Shown: one piece after another, positions 1-8,980 of the stretch
Numbering within the stretch: the stretch's first letter is position 1
Layout: each line of letters starts with the position of its first letter
NCBI RefSeq assembly: GCF_044987625.1
Contig: NZ_JBJDSB010000002.1
Location: forward strand, 558,001 to 622,000
Reading direction: 5' to 3'
Source of the DNA: Desulfobaculum sp044987625
GTDB taxonomy: Bacteria; Desulfobacterota; Desulfovibrionia; Desulfovibrionales; Desulfovibrionaceae
DNA: 64,000 nucleotides
The notes under the pieces: model-generated
Seen by the model: only the letters and a program-made list of their open reading frames with translations
Database searches by the model: none
Told to the model about the DNA's origin: nothing
Position numbers and translations under genes: made by a program

Positions 1-1298
1 CGCTGCGCCGTGCGGTGGAGCAGGGAGTGCCGACGCAGAATCCCTCGCGCCTGCCGGGGTGTGTCCTGCTGTCGGATACCGCCGCGCCGGGCGTCCGGCA
101 GGAGGGCGGAGGGCGCGAAAAGCTGCGCCTTGTGCAGGTGCATACCTTCTACCCGGCGTATCTGGAGTGGTTTTATGGCCGGTATCCCAAGCTGGCGCAG
201 GCCAGCTACGAGGCACAGGTCCGCGCTTTGGTGGACGACGGCTTCAGCGGCATCCACATGCTGGCCCCGCATCTGAAGGACTACGACTACGACAGCCACC
301 TCATCATCGCCAACAATCCCAATACGCAGGCCGCGTGGCTGAGTGAGCGGGGCTACCCTCTGCCCAAGGGCGACTGGGTGCGCCATATCGCCATGATGCA
401 GCTTGAGGAGTTGCACCCGGATGTTGTGTATCTGACCGAGCCGATTACCTTTGACGGTTCTTTTCTGCACATGCTGTCCTTTACGCCGCGGTTGACCCTT
501 GGCTGGCGCGCGGCGGACATCCCGCAGGGGACGGACTGGCGCGGCTTTGACGTGATGCTGTCCAGCCTTGCCGCCCTGCGGCAGGAGGCCGAACGCATCG
601 GCGCGCGCGAGGGTGTGGACTTTTCGCCGGGTGTTCCGGAATTTTTGATGCCGCAAGCCGTGCCGGACGAGCAGCGTTCGGACATTGTATTTTGCGGGCA
701 GTGGACGCGCGGCCAGCACGAGCGCCGCAACGCCATGCTCCAGACCGTAGCCCGTGCGGCGTCGGCCAAGGGCTATTCCTGCGATATGCACCTGAGCGGC
801 GAGGTGCACACCCTGACGCCGGAGGTCGCCACCTACGCCCGTCCGGCCCTGTATGGCCGTGCCATGCACGAGGCCCTTGCGCGCGGACGCATCGCCTTTG
901 ACGGGCGCGGCAGAATTGGCACCCCAAGCGGCGGAGCCATGAAGGACCTTGCCGGACGCGAGAGCGCGAACATGCGCATCTTTGAAGCCACAGGGAGCGG
1001 GGCATTCCTGCTCACGGAGCATTACGACAATCTGTCCAAGTACTTTGACATTGGGCGCGAGATTGAAACCTTCCGCGATGACAAGGAAATGGTCGAGAAG
1101 CTGGGCTACTACCTTGCCCACCCCGAAGAGCGCGAGGAAATCGCCCAGCGCGGGCGCGAGCGGTGCCGCAGTGAGCACTCTATGGCGCAAAAGGCCAAGC
1201 TGTTCGACACCATTGTGCGCGAGCGGTTGGCGCGGCAGACGCAGCAGCCTGCCGAAGCGGCGTGCGCTGAGGAGTGCGCCACCAAACCTACAGGATAA
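1..1298 (+). CDS. Glycosyltransferase, CgeB/group-1 like, 5' end outside window
   Basis: The frame is open to the left edge (first whole codon at base 3), so the true start is probably upstream. A GTG at 15 is in frame but has no ribosome binding site, and no ATG fits the N-terminus. About 430 residues are visible. The first ~60 (LVQVHTFYPAYLEWFY and what follows) and the C-terminal third (NMRIFEATGSGAFLLTE, then a stretch ending HPEEREEIAQRGRERC) resemble CgeB-type glycosyltransferases, where the second region binds the sugar nucleotide. Donor and acceptor cannot be read from sequence. It is followed after 5 bp by a methyltransferase gene in the same direction, which suggests joint work on a surface glycan or flagellin glycan. 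Confidence 0.75.
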   Translation, partial: LRRAVEQGVPTQNPSRLPGCVLLSDTAAPGVRQEGGGREKLRLVQVHTFYPAYLEWFYGRYPKLAQASYEAQVRALVDDGFSGIHMLAPHLKDYDYDSHLIIANNPNTQAAWLSERGYPLPKGDWVRHIAMMQLEELHPDVVYLTEPITFDGSFLHMLSFTPRLTLGWRAADIPQGTDWRGFDVMLSSLAALRQEAERIGAREGVDFSPGVPEFLMPQAVPDEQRSDIVFCGQWTRGQHERRNAMLQTVARAASAKGYSCDMHLSGEVHTLTPEVATYARPALYGRAMHEALARGRIAFDGRGRIGTPSGGAMKDLAGRESANMRIFEATGSGAFLLTEHYDNLSKYFDIGREIETFRDDKEMVEKLGYYLAHPEEREEIAQRGRERCRSEHSMAQKAKLFDTIVRERLARQTQQPAEAACAEECATKPTG

Positions 1299-1303
1299 GC
1301 ATC

Positions 1304-2353
1304 ATGTTGCAGCGAATAGAACAGTCCTTCGAGACCGTCCGGCGCATCCTTGCCGGGGTGGACCGAAACAGCCCGCAGGGCGCGTCCATTGTGGAAAGCA
1401 GCGTCCGCCCCTTTCTTGTGGACCTTGCCGCCATGACGGAGCAGCTCCTCCAGAGCGGCCAGTACGGCGACGCTCTGCGCCTGACCAGCCTTGCCAAGAC
1501 GCTTCGCGTTCCCGTGGCGGGGATGGACCTGTTGCGGGCGCAAGCCTTCATCGGCTTGCAGGACCCGCCATCCGCCGTGGAGGCCCTGAAGGAGGAACTG
1601 CGGTACACCCCGGACAGCGCCCCCGCGCGTGAGATGCTGGAGAAGCTCAAGGAGCTTGGCTTTGGCACTGTGGCCGGGCGGTACGGCGAGGAATTCGCGG
1701 AACTCCTCGCGCAGATTAAGCCGTACACCATGGTTCCGGAGGCGCGGCTGCATTCGCTGTTTCGCCTTGCGCGGCGGGTGTGCACCACGGACGTTCCCGG
1801 CAATTTTGTGGAGTGCGGCGTGGCCGCTGGCGGCTCCAGCGCGCTGTTGGCCGCTGTGGTGCGCCGCTACAGCACGCGCGAGCGCCATGTGTATTCCTTC
1901 GACACCTTTGAAGGCATGCCCGAGCCCACGGCGGAGGACGTGCACGGCGATGTCCATGCCGAGGAGACGGGCTGGGGCACGGGCACCTGCGCCGCGCCGG
2001 AGGAGAGCCTGCTTGCCATCTGCTCGGAGCTTGGCGTGGCGGACATCGTGCGCCCGGTAAAGGGCCTGTTTGGTGAAACACTCCCGGCCGCGCGGGCTGA
2101 GGTGGGCGAAGTCGCCTTCCTGCACATGGACGGCGACTGGTACGAATCCACGCGCGACATCTTGCAGAACCTCTACGACGCCCTGCATCCACAGGCCCTT
2201 GTTCAGGCCGACGACTATGGCTTTTGGCGGGGGTGCCGCAAGGCCATGGAGGAATTTCAGGCCGAGCGCGGCATTCGTTTTTCGCTGCGGCCCATCGACA
2301 ACGACGGCGTCTGGTTCGACCGCGCCCGCGTGACGGCGGCGGAGGAGGCCTGA
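1304..2353 (+). CDS. TylF/MycF-family O-methyltransferase with helical N-terminal region
   Basis: 349 residues. The C-terminal half has the SAM-binding segment FVECGVAAGGSSALL near residue 168, FDTFEGMPEP, and the metal/catalytic segment FLHMDGDWYESTRDIL followed by QADDYGFWRGCRKAME. These are characteristic of macrocin-O-methyltransferase (TylF) proteins that methylate sugar hydroxyls. The first ~130 residues are helical and TPR-like. ATG 1304 follows AGGATA by a few bases; an upstream in-frame GTG at 1274 lies inside the previous gene and is less likely. The stop TGA overlaps the next gene's ATG (TGATG). Likely role, by inference: methylating a sugar made or transferred by the flanking glycosyltransferases. 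Confidence 0.8.
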   Translation: MLQRIEQSFETVRRILAGVDRNSPQGASIVESSVRPFLVDLAAMTEQLLQSGQYGDALRLTSLAKTLRVPVAGMDLLRAQAFIGLQDPPSAVEALKEELRYTPDSAPAREMLEKLKELGFGTVAGRYGEEFAELLAQIKPYTMVPEARLHSLFRLARRVCTTDVPGNFVECGVAAGGSSALLAAVVRRYSTRERHVYSFDTFEGMPEPTAEDVHGDVHAEETGWGTGTCAAPEESLLAICSELGVADIVRPVKGLFGETLPAARAEVGEVAFLHMDGDWYESTRDILQNLYDALHPQALVQADDYGFWRGCRKAMEEFQAERGIRFSLRPIDNDGVWFDRARVTAAEEA

Positions 2354-3669
2354 TGCGCGTCCTGCATCTGTGCATGCAGCACTATGGCGGGGCCGGAACA
2401 GCGGCGTATCGTCTGCACGCCGGCCTTGTGGCGCAGGGCGTGGACAGCCGCATGTGCGTGCTGAACCGTCAGGGCGATGATGCCGCCATTTCAGTGGCGA
2501 CTCGCGAAGGCGAGCCCGTGCACGCCGTCACCGGTGCGGATGGAGTGGTGACGCACATTTCGCAGGCGTGGGTGGATGCGGGCAGGCGCTGGCAGGCCCT
2601 GCTGGCGGACTACCCGGAGCGTCCCGGCAATCTGGAAATATTCACGGACACGGCGTCCACGCTGGATGTGGACGATATTCCCGGCATCCATGAGGCCGAT
2701 GTGGTGCATCTGCATTGGGTGGCGGGAATGATTGATTTTTCCCGCCCACTGGGGGCACTCTTAGCGCGTCCCGTGGTGTGGACCCTGCACGATATGAATC
2801 CCTTCACCGGCGGCTGTCATTATTCTGCCGGGTGTGAGCGCTGGGCTGAGGGGTGCGGCATGTGCCCCGCCCTTGGTTCCACGCGGCGTGATGACATATC
2901 GCACGCGGCGTGGCGGACGCGGCATGCGGCCTACGGCGCGCTGCGGCCCGAGGTGGTCACCCCCAGCCGTTGGCTTGGCGGGTTGGCCTCGCGCAGTCCG
3001 CTGTTTTCCGGGCGGCGTGTACGGGTCATCCCCAACGGGTTGGATACTGAGGTCTTTCGGCCATGGCCCACGCCAGCAATCCGTGAAGGTCTTGGCGTGC
3101 CGCAGGACGCCTTTGTTGTGCTGTTTGGCGCGGCCAGTGTGGCGAACCACCGGAAGGGCTTTCGGCAGTTGGTGCGCGCCCTTGAGGAACTCCAAAGCCT
3201 TGGCCGCGTGCCAAACGCCGTGCTTGGTGTGTTTGGGCAGTGGGGCGGCGCTGCGCCGCGTCTTCCCTTCCCGGTGATGGAGTTTGGCTACGTGCATGAC
3301 GAGCGAACCCTCGCCGCGCTGTATTCCATGGCGGACATGGTGCTCATCCCCTCGCTGGAGGACAACTTGCCGAGCGTGGTGCTGGAGGCCCTCGCCTGCG
3401 GAACGCCTGTCGGGGCTTTTGATGTGGGCGGTATGCCGGACATGGTTGACCACCGCGCTACAGGCTGGCTCGCCCGGCCTTATGATGCGCGCGACCTTGC
3501 CTCCGGCATAGTGTGGGCCAACGCTATGAAGGAGCGGGACCCGGCCCTTGGCGTCCGGTGCCGGACCACGGTGCTGGAGCGTTTTTCACTGACCGGGCAG
3601 GTGCAGGCCTACCGCGACCTGTACACCCGGTTGACGCAGGCCACCGCGCCGCGCGCGTATTCGGTGTAA
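2353..3669 (+). CDS. Glycosyltransferase family 4 (GT-B)
   Basis: 438 residues. It starts MRVLHLCMQHYGGAGTAAYR, a typical GT4 opening with a glycine-rich acceptor-side loop. It continues with ADVVHLHWVAGMIDF near residue 115 and the nucleotide-sugar site SLEDNLPSVVLEALACGTPV near residue 331 (the E...E motif of retaining GT-B enzymes). A segment with several cysteines (GGCHYSAGCERWAEGCGMCP) is common in this subgroup, often annotated as WcaC/WcaL-like transferases. ATG at 2353 overlaps the previous stop, so translation is probably coupled. The specific sugar cannot be inferred. Confidence 0.85.
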   Translation: MRVLHLCMQHYGGAGTAAYRLHAGLVAQGVDSRMCVLNRQGDDAAISVATREGEPVHAVTGADGVVTHISQAWVDAGRRWQALLADYPERPGNLEIFTDTASTLDVDDIPGIHEADVVHLHWVAGMIDFSRPLGALLARPVVWTLHDMNPFTGGCHYSAGCERWAEGCGMCPALGSTRRDDISHAAWRTRHAAYGALRPEVVTPSRWLGGLASRSPLFSGRRVRVIPNGLDTEVFRPWPTPAIREGLGVPQDAFVVLFGAASVANHRKGFRQLVRALEELQSLGRVPNAVLGVFGQWGGAAPRLPFPVMEFGYVHDERTLAALYSMADMVLIPSLEDNLPSVVLEALACGTPVGAFDVGGMPDMVDHRATGWLARPYDARDLASGIVWANAMKERDPALGVRCRTTVLERFSLTGQVQAYRDLYTRLTQATAPRAYSV

Positions 3670-3707
3670 ATGGACAACATCTTCCACCTAAGAGACTCAA
3701 GGCAACA

Positions 3708-5363
3708 ATGCGAATTTGTATAGTAAACAATACCTATCTGGCGGACGCGTTTTCCGCCATGGGGCATGATGTGCTTGGCCTGCGCGTGCAGCCGGGAATC
3801 CAGAACATTGCCGCCCTGCTTGCGGAGCATGATTTTCAGCCGGAATTGTTTGTGGAGGTGGAGGTCCTTGGTGCCCGCCCTGTCTTGAATGGACTGGACG
3901 AAATAGCGTGCACCAAGCTCTTTTGGTCTGTGGACACGCACCTGAACGCGTGGTGGCATGCGGATTATGGGCGGCTGTTTGATGCGGTGCTGACCACCCA
4001 GCAGCACTGGGTGCAGCGCCTGGAGGCCTGCGGCTTGCCGCGTGTGTACTGGCTGCCGTGGTTCGGCGTGCGCCGCCCCTACCGCCCGTGGCAGGAGCGC
4101 CGCCACACCTTTGGCTTCATTGGCCGCCTGTCCGGCTACCGCCCCGTGCGGCGCAGGCTGGTGGACTATATGACCACGCACCACGGCATGGCCTTCTACG
4201 AAAATATTCCCTACGCCGAACTGCATGATACATACGCTAGAGTCTGCGTCATTCCCAACGAGTCCATCCTCGCGGAGGTGAACTTCCGGCTGTTTGAGGG
4301 GGCGAGCGTGGGCAGCCTTGTGCTGAACCAGCGCGGGGGCACCGACATTGCCGGGCTGTTTGAGCCGGGTAAGGAAGTGCTGGAGTATGGCGATGTGCTG
4401 GAGCTTGAGGAGCACGTGCGCTACGTGAAGCGTCACCCCGAAGTGGCGGAGGCCATGGCCCACGCCGCGTGGGAGCGCGTGCAGCGCGAGCACCTTGTAG
4501 AGCACCGCGCGCAGCGGATTATGGAGTATGCGGCTCAGTGCGGGCAAAACGGCGTGACTGGAGAGGACGCCGCGTGGCATATGGCGTCCACACTGTCCAT
4601 GCTGTGGGAGGCTGAATACCTGCGCGGCAACGGCGAGCGCATTTTGCAACTGGCTAAGGGCTTCGAGGATGAGCAGATGGTGGCGCGGACCCTGCGCCTT
4701 GAATGGTCTCTGGAAAAGCGCGAGGACCTGCGCGAACTGTGCGCGTGGCTCATGGACTCCGGCGACTATCACCAAAGCTTTGTGGTGAACTTTGCCGGGA
4801 GCATGTGCGCGTTGGCTCTTGGGGAACTTGGGCTTGCCAAGGGTTTTTGGTATCGGCAGGTCACTGACGGTGGCGCGTCGTTCCTGAAGGCGGAGACGCC
4901 GTGCGATGTATACATGGCGTGGGCGCGGGAGTGCCGCAAGCGTGGGCTGTTGTTTCGGCCGGGATTGCGCTTTGTGCCGGGGCAGAGTTTACCTGAGGCC
5001 GCTGTGGAGTGCTGTCTTGCCGCCTCGGCCTGCGCGCCGGAGGATACGCGGGTGATGAAGCAGTTGGTAAGCTTGTGTGGCGCGCTGGAAGGCGCGGGCG
5101 AGCACCACCTTGGCTTTGCCTCGGCGCTGTCCCTGCGCGAGCCGGACAACTGGCGGCTGGGCGTGGACCTTGCGCGGGTGAATTTTGAGGTGATGCGCTA
5201 TGAATCGGGCGTGGAGGAACTGCGCCTTGCCCATGAAAGCGCCGTGAAGCACCAGCGCGAGGAATCGTTTTTTAAGATGCTTATGCGCCGTGACCCGTCG
5301 GGGCGGACACTCCGTCTTGTCCGTGAAGGGGTTCGGGCGTCTGTGGGTTCGGACGCGCCGTAA
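3708..5363 (+). CDS. CgeB-like glycosyltransferase with long C-terminal helical region
   Basis: 551 residues starting MRICIVNNTYLADAF. ATG 3708 is chosen because homology-like sequence begins here; the frame is open further upstream but antisense-like there. Residues ~68-200 hold the CgeB-type pattern: KLFWSVDTHLNAWW, HTFGFIGRLSGYRPVRRRL, then NFRLFEGASVGSLVLNQRGG, the group-1 C-terminal site. Residues ~250-551 are helix-rich, with aromatic and leucine spacing like degenerate TPRs, and no second catalytic motif is visible. The last 83 bp overlap the end of the convergent gene on the other strand. It ends the plus-strand glycan run. Confidence 0.75.
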   Translation: MRICIVNNTYLADAFSAMGHDVLGLRVQPGIQNIAALLAEHDFQPELFVEVEVLGARPVLNGLDEIACTKLFWSVDTHLNAWWHADYGRLFDAVLTTQQHWVQRLEACGLPRVYWLPWFGVRRPYRPWQERRHTFGFIGRLSGYRPVRRRLVDYMTTHHGMAFYENIPYAELHDTYARVCVIPNESILAEVNFRLFEGASVGSLVLNQRGGTDIAGLFEPGKEVLEYGDVLELEEHVRYVKRHPEVAEAMAHAAWERVQREHLVEHRAQRIMEYAAQCGQNGVTGEDAAWHMASTLSMLWEAEYLRGNGERILQLAKGFEDEQMVARTLRLEWSLEKREDLRELCAWLMDSGDYHQSFVVNFAGSMCALALGELGLAKGFWYRQVTDGGASFLKAETPCDVYMAWARECRKRGLLFRPGLRFVPGQSLPEAAVECCLAASACAPEDTRVMKQLVSLCGALEGAGEHHLGFASALSLREPDNWRLGVDLARVNFEVMRYESGVEELRLAHESAVKHQREESFFKMLMRRDPSGRTLRLVREGVRASVGSDAP

Positions 5364-6279
5364 GGTAGACGCCCTCGGCGATCCATTTGTCATGATAGGC
5401 CGCCCAGCTATCCCCTGATTCCCGCCCGATGTCGTGGTGGACGCAGATGGAGTAGGGCAGGGGATAGTCGGCGCGCAGGCTTTGCCCAAACGCCCGCAGA
5501 CGCAGCTTTTCCAGCCCCAGCGCGGTGATGTGCACGTCAAAGTGCTGCGTCTGGCGCGGCAGGGGCGGCAAGGCCCGCAGGCGGGCGTTGTTGGCAAGCT
5601 GCTCTTCGCGCAGGGCCGTACAGTTGTTGGCGGCATGCTGGCGGTACCAGTAGAGCTTTTCCGGAATGAAGGCCGTCTTTTCCACCCCCGCCCGTTCGAT
5701 AAGGGCAAAGTACAGCGCCAAGTCTCCCGCCGCGCGCACGGGCAGGCCGCTGTCGTCACACAGGACCGACCGGTCCAACCCATCGAGAAGATATCCCTTG
5801 AAGGTCCGTAGCTGGGACAGGCACCATAGCTGTTGCCGTACCGGAATGCCCGGTATCAGCGGCGCGCCCGTGGAGCCTTCAGTCCCCTGAATATCCATGT
5901 CCGTCCAGACTACATCATAGCCTAGGGCGTGCGTTTGCATCACCCGCGCAAGGGCGCCGGGCAGGAGCATGTCGTCCCCATCGAGAATGGCGACAACATC
6001 GCGCGGGCCGGGCGCGGCGGCGTCAATGGCGCTGAGGGTGTTGCCCATCAGGCCAAGACGGGTGCGCTGGCGCAGAAAGGTGATGCGTGGGTCGCTCAGG
6101 TAGTCCCGCGCGGCGTTGACGGTGTCGTCCGTGGACGCATCGTCGGCGACGGTGGCGGACCAGTCGTCCCGCTCCTGCGAGACGAGGGAGGCAAGGCACT
6201 GGGCAAGCCACTGGCCGCAGTTGCGGCAGGGGATGATGATGTGCAGGTGCCGGGGAGCAAGGGCGCTGTTGATGGGCAT
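5281..6279 (-). CDS. Glycosyltransferase family 2 (GT-A)
   Basis: 332 residues. The N-terminal GT-A fold is clear: HIIIPCRNCGQWLAQCLASL, then DDASTDDT near residue 46 (nucleotide binding) and LDGDDMLLPGAL near residue 98 (the DXD-type metal site). The C-terminal ~120 residues are specific and not recognised. It is the last gene of the four-gene minus-strand operon, 9 bp after the preceding glycosyltransferase. Its stop lies inside the convergent neighbour, so the final 27 codons are read on both strands. Likely role: sugar addition to LPS, capsule or flagellin; acceptor unknown. Confidence 0.85.
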   Translation of the reverse strand: MPINSALAPRHLHIIIPCRNCGQWLAQCLASLVSQERDDWSATVADDASTDDTVNAARDYLSDPRITFLRQRTRLGLMGNTLSAIDAAAPGPRDVVAILDGDDMLLPGALARVMQTHALGYDVVWTDMDIQGTEGSTGAPLIPGIPVRQQLWCLSQLRTFKGYLLDGLDRSVLCDDSGLPVRAAGDLALYFALIERAGVEKTAFIPEKLYWYRQHAANNCTALREEQLANNARLRALPPLPRQTQHFDVHITALGLEKLRLRAFGQSLRADYPLPYSICVHHDIGRESGDSWAAYHDKWIAEGVYLTARPNPQTPEPLHGQDGVSAPTGHGA

Positions 6280-6288
6280 GGCGGTTCC

Positions 6289-7239
6289 TCACGAAAGGGT
6301 GGCGTACACGCTGCTGAGGCGGGCGACGACTTTGCGGTCGCTCCAATGGTCTTCCATAAACGCGCGGCTGGCGCGGCCTACGGCGTCGCGGCGGTCGCAG
6401 TCGCAGGCAAGGTCCGTGATGGCGCGGGCGAGTTCGTCCCGCCCATGGGCCACAATCCACGGCAGGTCCTGCGTTTCGGCAAAGTCCTGCATATGTCCTG
6501 TGCACCAGTCATCCAGCCCCGCCACCGTGGGCACGCCCTGACTCAGCCCCTCAAGGCTGCTCATGCCGTAATAGCCTTGCATGTGGTCAAACTGCATGTG
6601 GCACTGGCGCTTGCGGCGCAGGCATTCCTTGTGCGGGATGTCGTCCATTAGCTCCAGATGCGGGCGGGAGCCGTTCAGGCTGGTCAGCACGTGGAGCAGG
6701 TCGTCCGTATTTTTGAGGTCCTTGCGCGTTGGGGAATGGGCAAGGCGGACGGGCGCGGCCTCGCGCTGGTCAAGGGGCATGTAGAGCGGGTCGTCCTGCG
6801 GCACGAGGTTGGGCTGCCATGTGGCTTCCGGAAGCAGGCGCAGAAGGTCCGGCGTGCTGACAAGGAGGTTGGAGCGGCCAAGGGCGGCGTACTTGTCCCG
6901 GAAGTGCTGGGGATTGCCGCGAAAGGCTGGGTGTCCATGGTGATGGTGCACGATGGCCTTGCCGCGCATGTAGTCGGCGGGGACAAAAGGCCCAAGGCGC
7001 AGGTGCTCGTCCGCCGTCATATGAAAGTGAAAGACGTCTGCGTGTTCCAGTTCGTCGCGCAGGGCGTCCAGCCCGGCGGCGTCGAGGCTTGGCACATGCA
7101 GGTCCGCGTCCCACGCGTGGCTGTAGCGCGTTTCCAGCGTGACCACGCGGCAAAAGTGCTCCGTGTGCTGGTTCAGGGCATTGGCAAAGCCGATGGCGGT
7201 GCCCGCCGGGTCGTTGATGGCAATCATCAGTATGCGCAT
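6289..7239 (-). CDS. Glycosyltransferase, GT-B type, divergent
   Basis: 316 residues. It opens MRILMIAINDPAGTAIGFAN, like GT4 enzymes. It continues with HADVFHFHMTADEHL, a histidine-rich HHHHGHPAFRG segment, and a C-terminal GMSSLEGLSQGVPTVAGLDDW that corresponds to the E...E donor-binding site. It is short for a GT4 protein. It lies 9 bp downstream of the NeuB-like gene and 9 bp upstream of the GT2 gene, so the three are almost certainly co-transcribed. The donor could be the CMP-activated product of the NeuB pathway, but that is inference from context only. Confidence 0.7.
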   Translation of the reverse strand: MRILMIAINDPAGTAIGFANALNQHTEHFCRVVTLETRYSHAWDADLHVPSLDAAGLDALRDELEHADVFHFHMTADEHLRLGPFVPADYMRGKAIVHHHHGHPAFRGNPQHFRDKYAALGRSNLLVSTPDLLRLLPEATWQPNLVPQDDPLYMPLDQREAAPVRLAHSPTRKDLKNTDDLLHVLTSLNGSRPHLELMDDIPHKECLRRKRQCHMQFDHMQGYYGMSSLEGLSQGVPTVAGLDDWCTGHMQDFAETQDLPWIVAHGRDELARAITDLACDCDRRDAVGRASRAFMEDHWSDRKVVARLSSVYATLS

Positions 7240-7248
7240 GGCGTTGTC

Positions 7249-8328
7249 CTATCGGCCCACGGCGTGCTGCGCGGTTTCCATATCCTCCCAGCACAGTTGG
7301 GCGTCCGCCGGAATATCGCGCAGAAGGCTTTGTCCGAGTACGGCGTCCCAGTGGATGGGGGAGAGGCCCGTTCCTGGGCACTTGGCGGCGATGTCGGCCT
7401 CGGTGATGCGCTGCCCGGCGCGCAGGGGGCGTGCGGCGACGATGCTTTTGCGCAGTTTGGCCGCGCACTGTTGCTCCGCCGGGAATACACGCTTGGTGGT
7501 GGTGCGCAGGGCGGCCTGCGTGTCGCGGACCATGGCCGAAAGCTGGGCGAACTCCGCCGGGTCGAGGGAGGCCTTGTGGTCCGTGCCGCGCATGGTTTTA
7601 TCCAGCGTAAAGTGCCGCTCCACAATGCAGGCCCCGAGGGCCACGGCGGCAAGGGTGGGCGCAAGGCCGGACTCGTGCCCGGAATAGCCTACGGGCAGGC
7701 CGTAGCGTGAGCGCAGTTGCGCCATGACGGGCACGCCTGTGTCCTCGGGGGCGCAGGGGTAGCTGCTGTTGCAGTGCAGCAGCGCCACCGGGGCGGTGCC
7801 AGCCGTAAGGGCGCGCACCGCGGCGTCAATGTCCGCAAGATCGCTCATTCCCGTGGAGAGGATGACCGGGCGACCCACCGCGCTGAGGCGGCGCAGCATG
7901 GGGATGGTGGTCAGGTCCGCCGAGGCGACCTTGAACAGCTCCACATCCATGCCGATGAGACCCTCTAGGCTTGGCATGTCCCACGCAGAGGCGAAAAAGA
8001 CCATGCCCAGCGCTTCGGCCTCGGCCTTAAGCTCGGCCAGTTGGGGCAGGGTGAGTTCCAGCGCTTCGCGGTGTTCGCCGTAGGTGGGACCAAAGCTGTT
8101 GGCCCCGGTGTAGGGCGCGCACAGCCCGGCCTGCGTGAACAGTGCGGCGTTGTCGCGCTTTTGGAACTTGACGGCGTCCGCGCCGGCGCGGGCGGCCTCG
8201 TGCACCATCTGGCGGGCGATGTCCATGCTGCCTTGATGGTTGTTGCCGACCTCGGCGATGAGAAAGCAGGGCTGGCCGGGGCCGATGCGTCGCCCGGAGG
8301 CAAGCTGTATGGGGGGATGCGGGGTCAT
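7249..8328 (-). CDS. neuB: NeuB-family sialic/nonulosonic acid synthase
   Basis: 359 residues. This family condenses phosphoenolpyruvate with a six-carbon amino sugar to give a nine-carbon nonulosonate (sialic, legionaminic or pseudaminic acid). Seen: FLIAEVGNNHQGSMDIA near residue 25, AVKFQKRD, KVASADLTTIPML, LHCNSSYPCAPEDTG, GYSGHESG and ERHFTLDKTMRGTDHKASL. These are followed by a C-terminal SAF (antifreeze-like) domain around residues 288-350 (KSIVAARPLRAGQRIT). It overlaps the upstream regulator gene by 4 bp. No CMP-nonulosonate synthetase (NeuA) or epimerase (NeuC) is in the window, so the remainder of the pathway must lie elsewhere. Which acid is made is not decidable here. Confidence 0.88.
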   Translation of the reverse strand: MTPHPPIQLASGRRIGPGQPCFLIAEVGNNHQGSMDIARQMVHEAARAGADAVKFQKRDNAALFTQAGLCAPYTGANSFGPTYGEHREALELTLPQLAELKAEAEALGMVFFASAWDMPSLEGLIGMDVELFKVASADLTTIPMLRRLSAVGRPVILSTGMSDLADIDAAVRALTAGTAPVALLHCNSSYPCAPEDTGVPVMAQLRSRYGLPVGYSGHESGLAPTLAAVALGACIVERHFTLDKTMRGTDHKASLDPAEFAQLSAMVRDTQAALRTTTKRVFPAEQQCAAKLRKSIVAARPLRAGQRITEADIAAKCPGTGLSPIHWDAVLGQSLLRDIPADAQLCWEDMETAQHAVGR

Positions 8329-8939
8329 AGTTTCACCACGGGGATGTTTCTGGATTCAGCGAGGGGCTGAATATGTTGAAAGATGTCGTCCGCCTGTCCA
8401 AAGGATGTAATGACGATGGCGTCGCAGGTGAGCGTTTCAAGGACATGGGGCGGAAATATGGTATGCCCGGCTAGCTGCTGGCTGTGTTTGTCCGGGTCAT
8501 TGTCCAGCAGGGCGAGGACGGTGCAGTCCATGTGCCGCAGGGCGGAGAGGGCAATCTCGCAGGTTTCTGACGCGCCAAAGAGCACCAGCCGTTTTTGGCC
8601 GCGCTCCTCCAGCACTTGGAGTTTGCGCCGGACGAGGGATTTGACGGCGGTGTAGCTGCGGACCACCTCCGCGCAGTAGGCGGAGAAGAGGTCGCGGCGC
8701 AGGCGCTCGCCCGCGTCGGTCAGGAGGTATTCATACTTGCGGGCGTTGACGGGGCGGGCCTCAACGCAGTTTTTGCCGCGCAGGTCCTTGAGGTAGCTGT
8801 TGACCATGGCACCGGACATACCGGTGCGCTCCCCAAGCCCGGACTGGCTGAGGTGCGGCGTTTCCGCAAGCGCCTCAAGGATGGCGAGGGTGCGGTACTC
8901 CGTGCTTGGACGGACAAATTGTCCTGAAAGGTGCAGCAT
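8325..8939 (-). CDS. Winged-helix regulator fused to Rossmann-like sensor domain
   Basis: 204 residues from ATG 8939, which has GGAG eight bases upstream; an in-frame ATG at 8966 lies within the inferred transcription start region and is less likely. Residues ~12-75 form a winged helix: helices around LAILEALAETPHLSQSGLGE and MSGAMVNSYLKDL, then a wing (EARPVNARKYEYLLTDAG). Residues ~115-204 begin KRLVLFGASETCEIAL and include VLALLDNDPDKHSQQLAG and DAIVITSFGQ. That is a Rossmann-like fold resembling the nucleotide-binding half of PglD-type acyltransferases or sugar-nucleotide sensors. The gene overlaps neuB by 4 bp and heads the operon. A role as a ligand-sensing, self-regulating repressor is inference. 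Confidence 0.72.
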   Translation of the reverse strand: MLHLSGQFVRPSTEYRTLAILEALAETPHLSQSGLGERTGMSGAMVNSYLKDLRGKNCVEARPVNARKYEYLLTDAGERLRRDLFSAYCAEVVRSYTAVKSLVRRKLQVLEERGQKRLVLFGASETCEIALSALRHMDCTVLALLDNDPDKHSQQLAGHTIFPPHVLETLTCDAIVITSFGQADDIFQHIQPLAESRNIPVVKL

Positions 8940-8964
8940 GGTCACTCCGCGTTGGGCGTTAAAC

Positions 8965-8979
8965 ATTCACCTACTGAAT
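8965..8979 (-). promoter_or_regulatory. Candidate operator 1, ATTCA-N5-TGAAT
   Basis: Perfect inverted repeat ATTCA (8965-8969), five-base spacer, TGAAT (8975-8979), directly downstream of the -10 hexamer and over the inferred start site. A protein bound here would block initiation, so repression, perhaps by the downstream winged-helix product, is the natural reading. Binding itself is inferred. Confidence 0.55.
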
Positions 8980-8980
8980 A

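Noticed and set aside
8940..8966. ATG 8966 as start of the winged-helix regulator
   Set aside because: It overlaps the inferred operator and lies about 8 bases from the predicted transcription start, while ATG 8939 has GGAG at good spacing.
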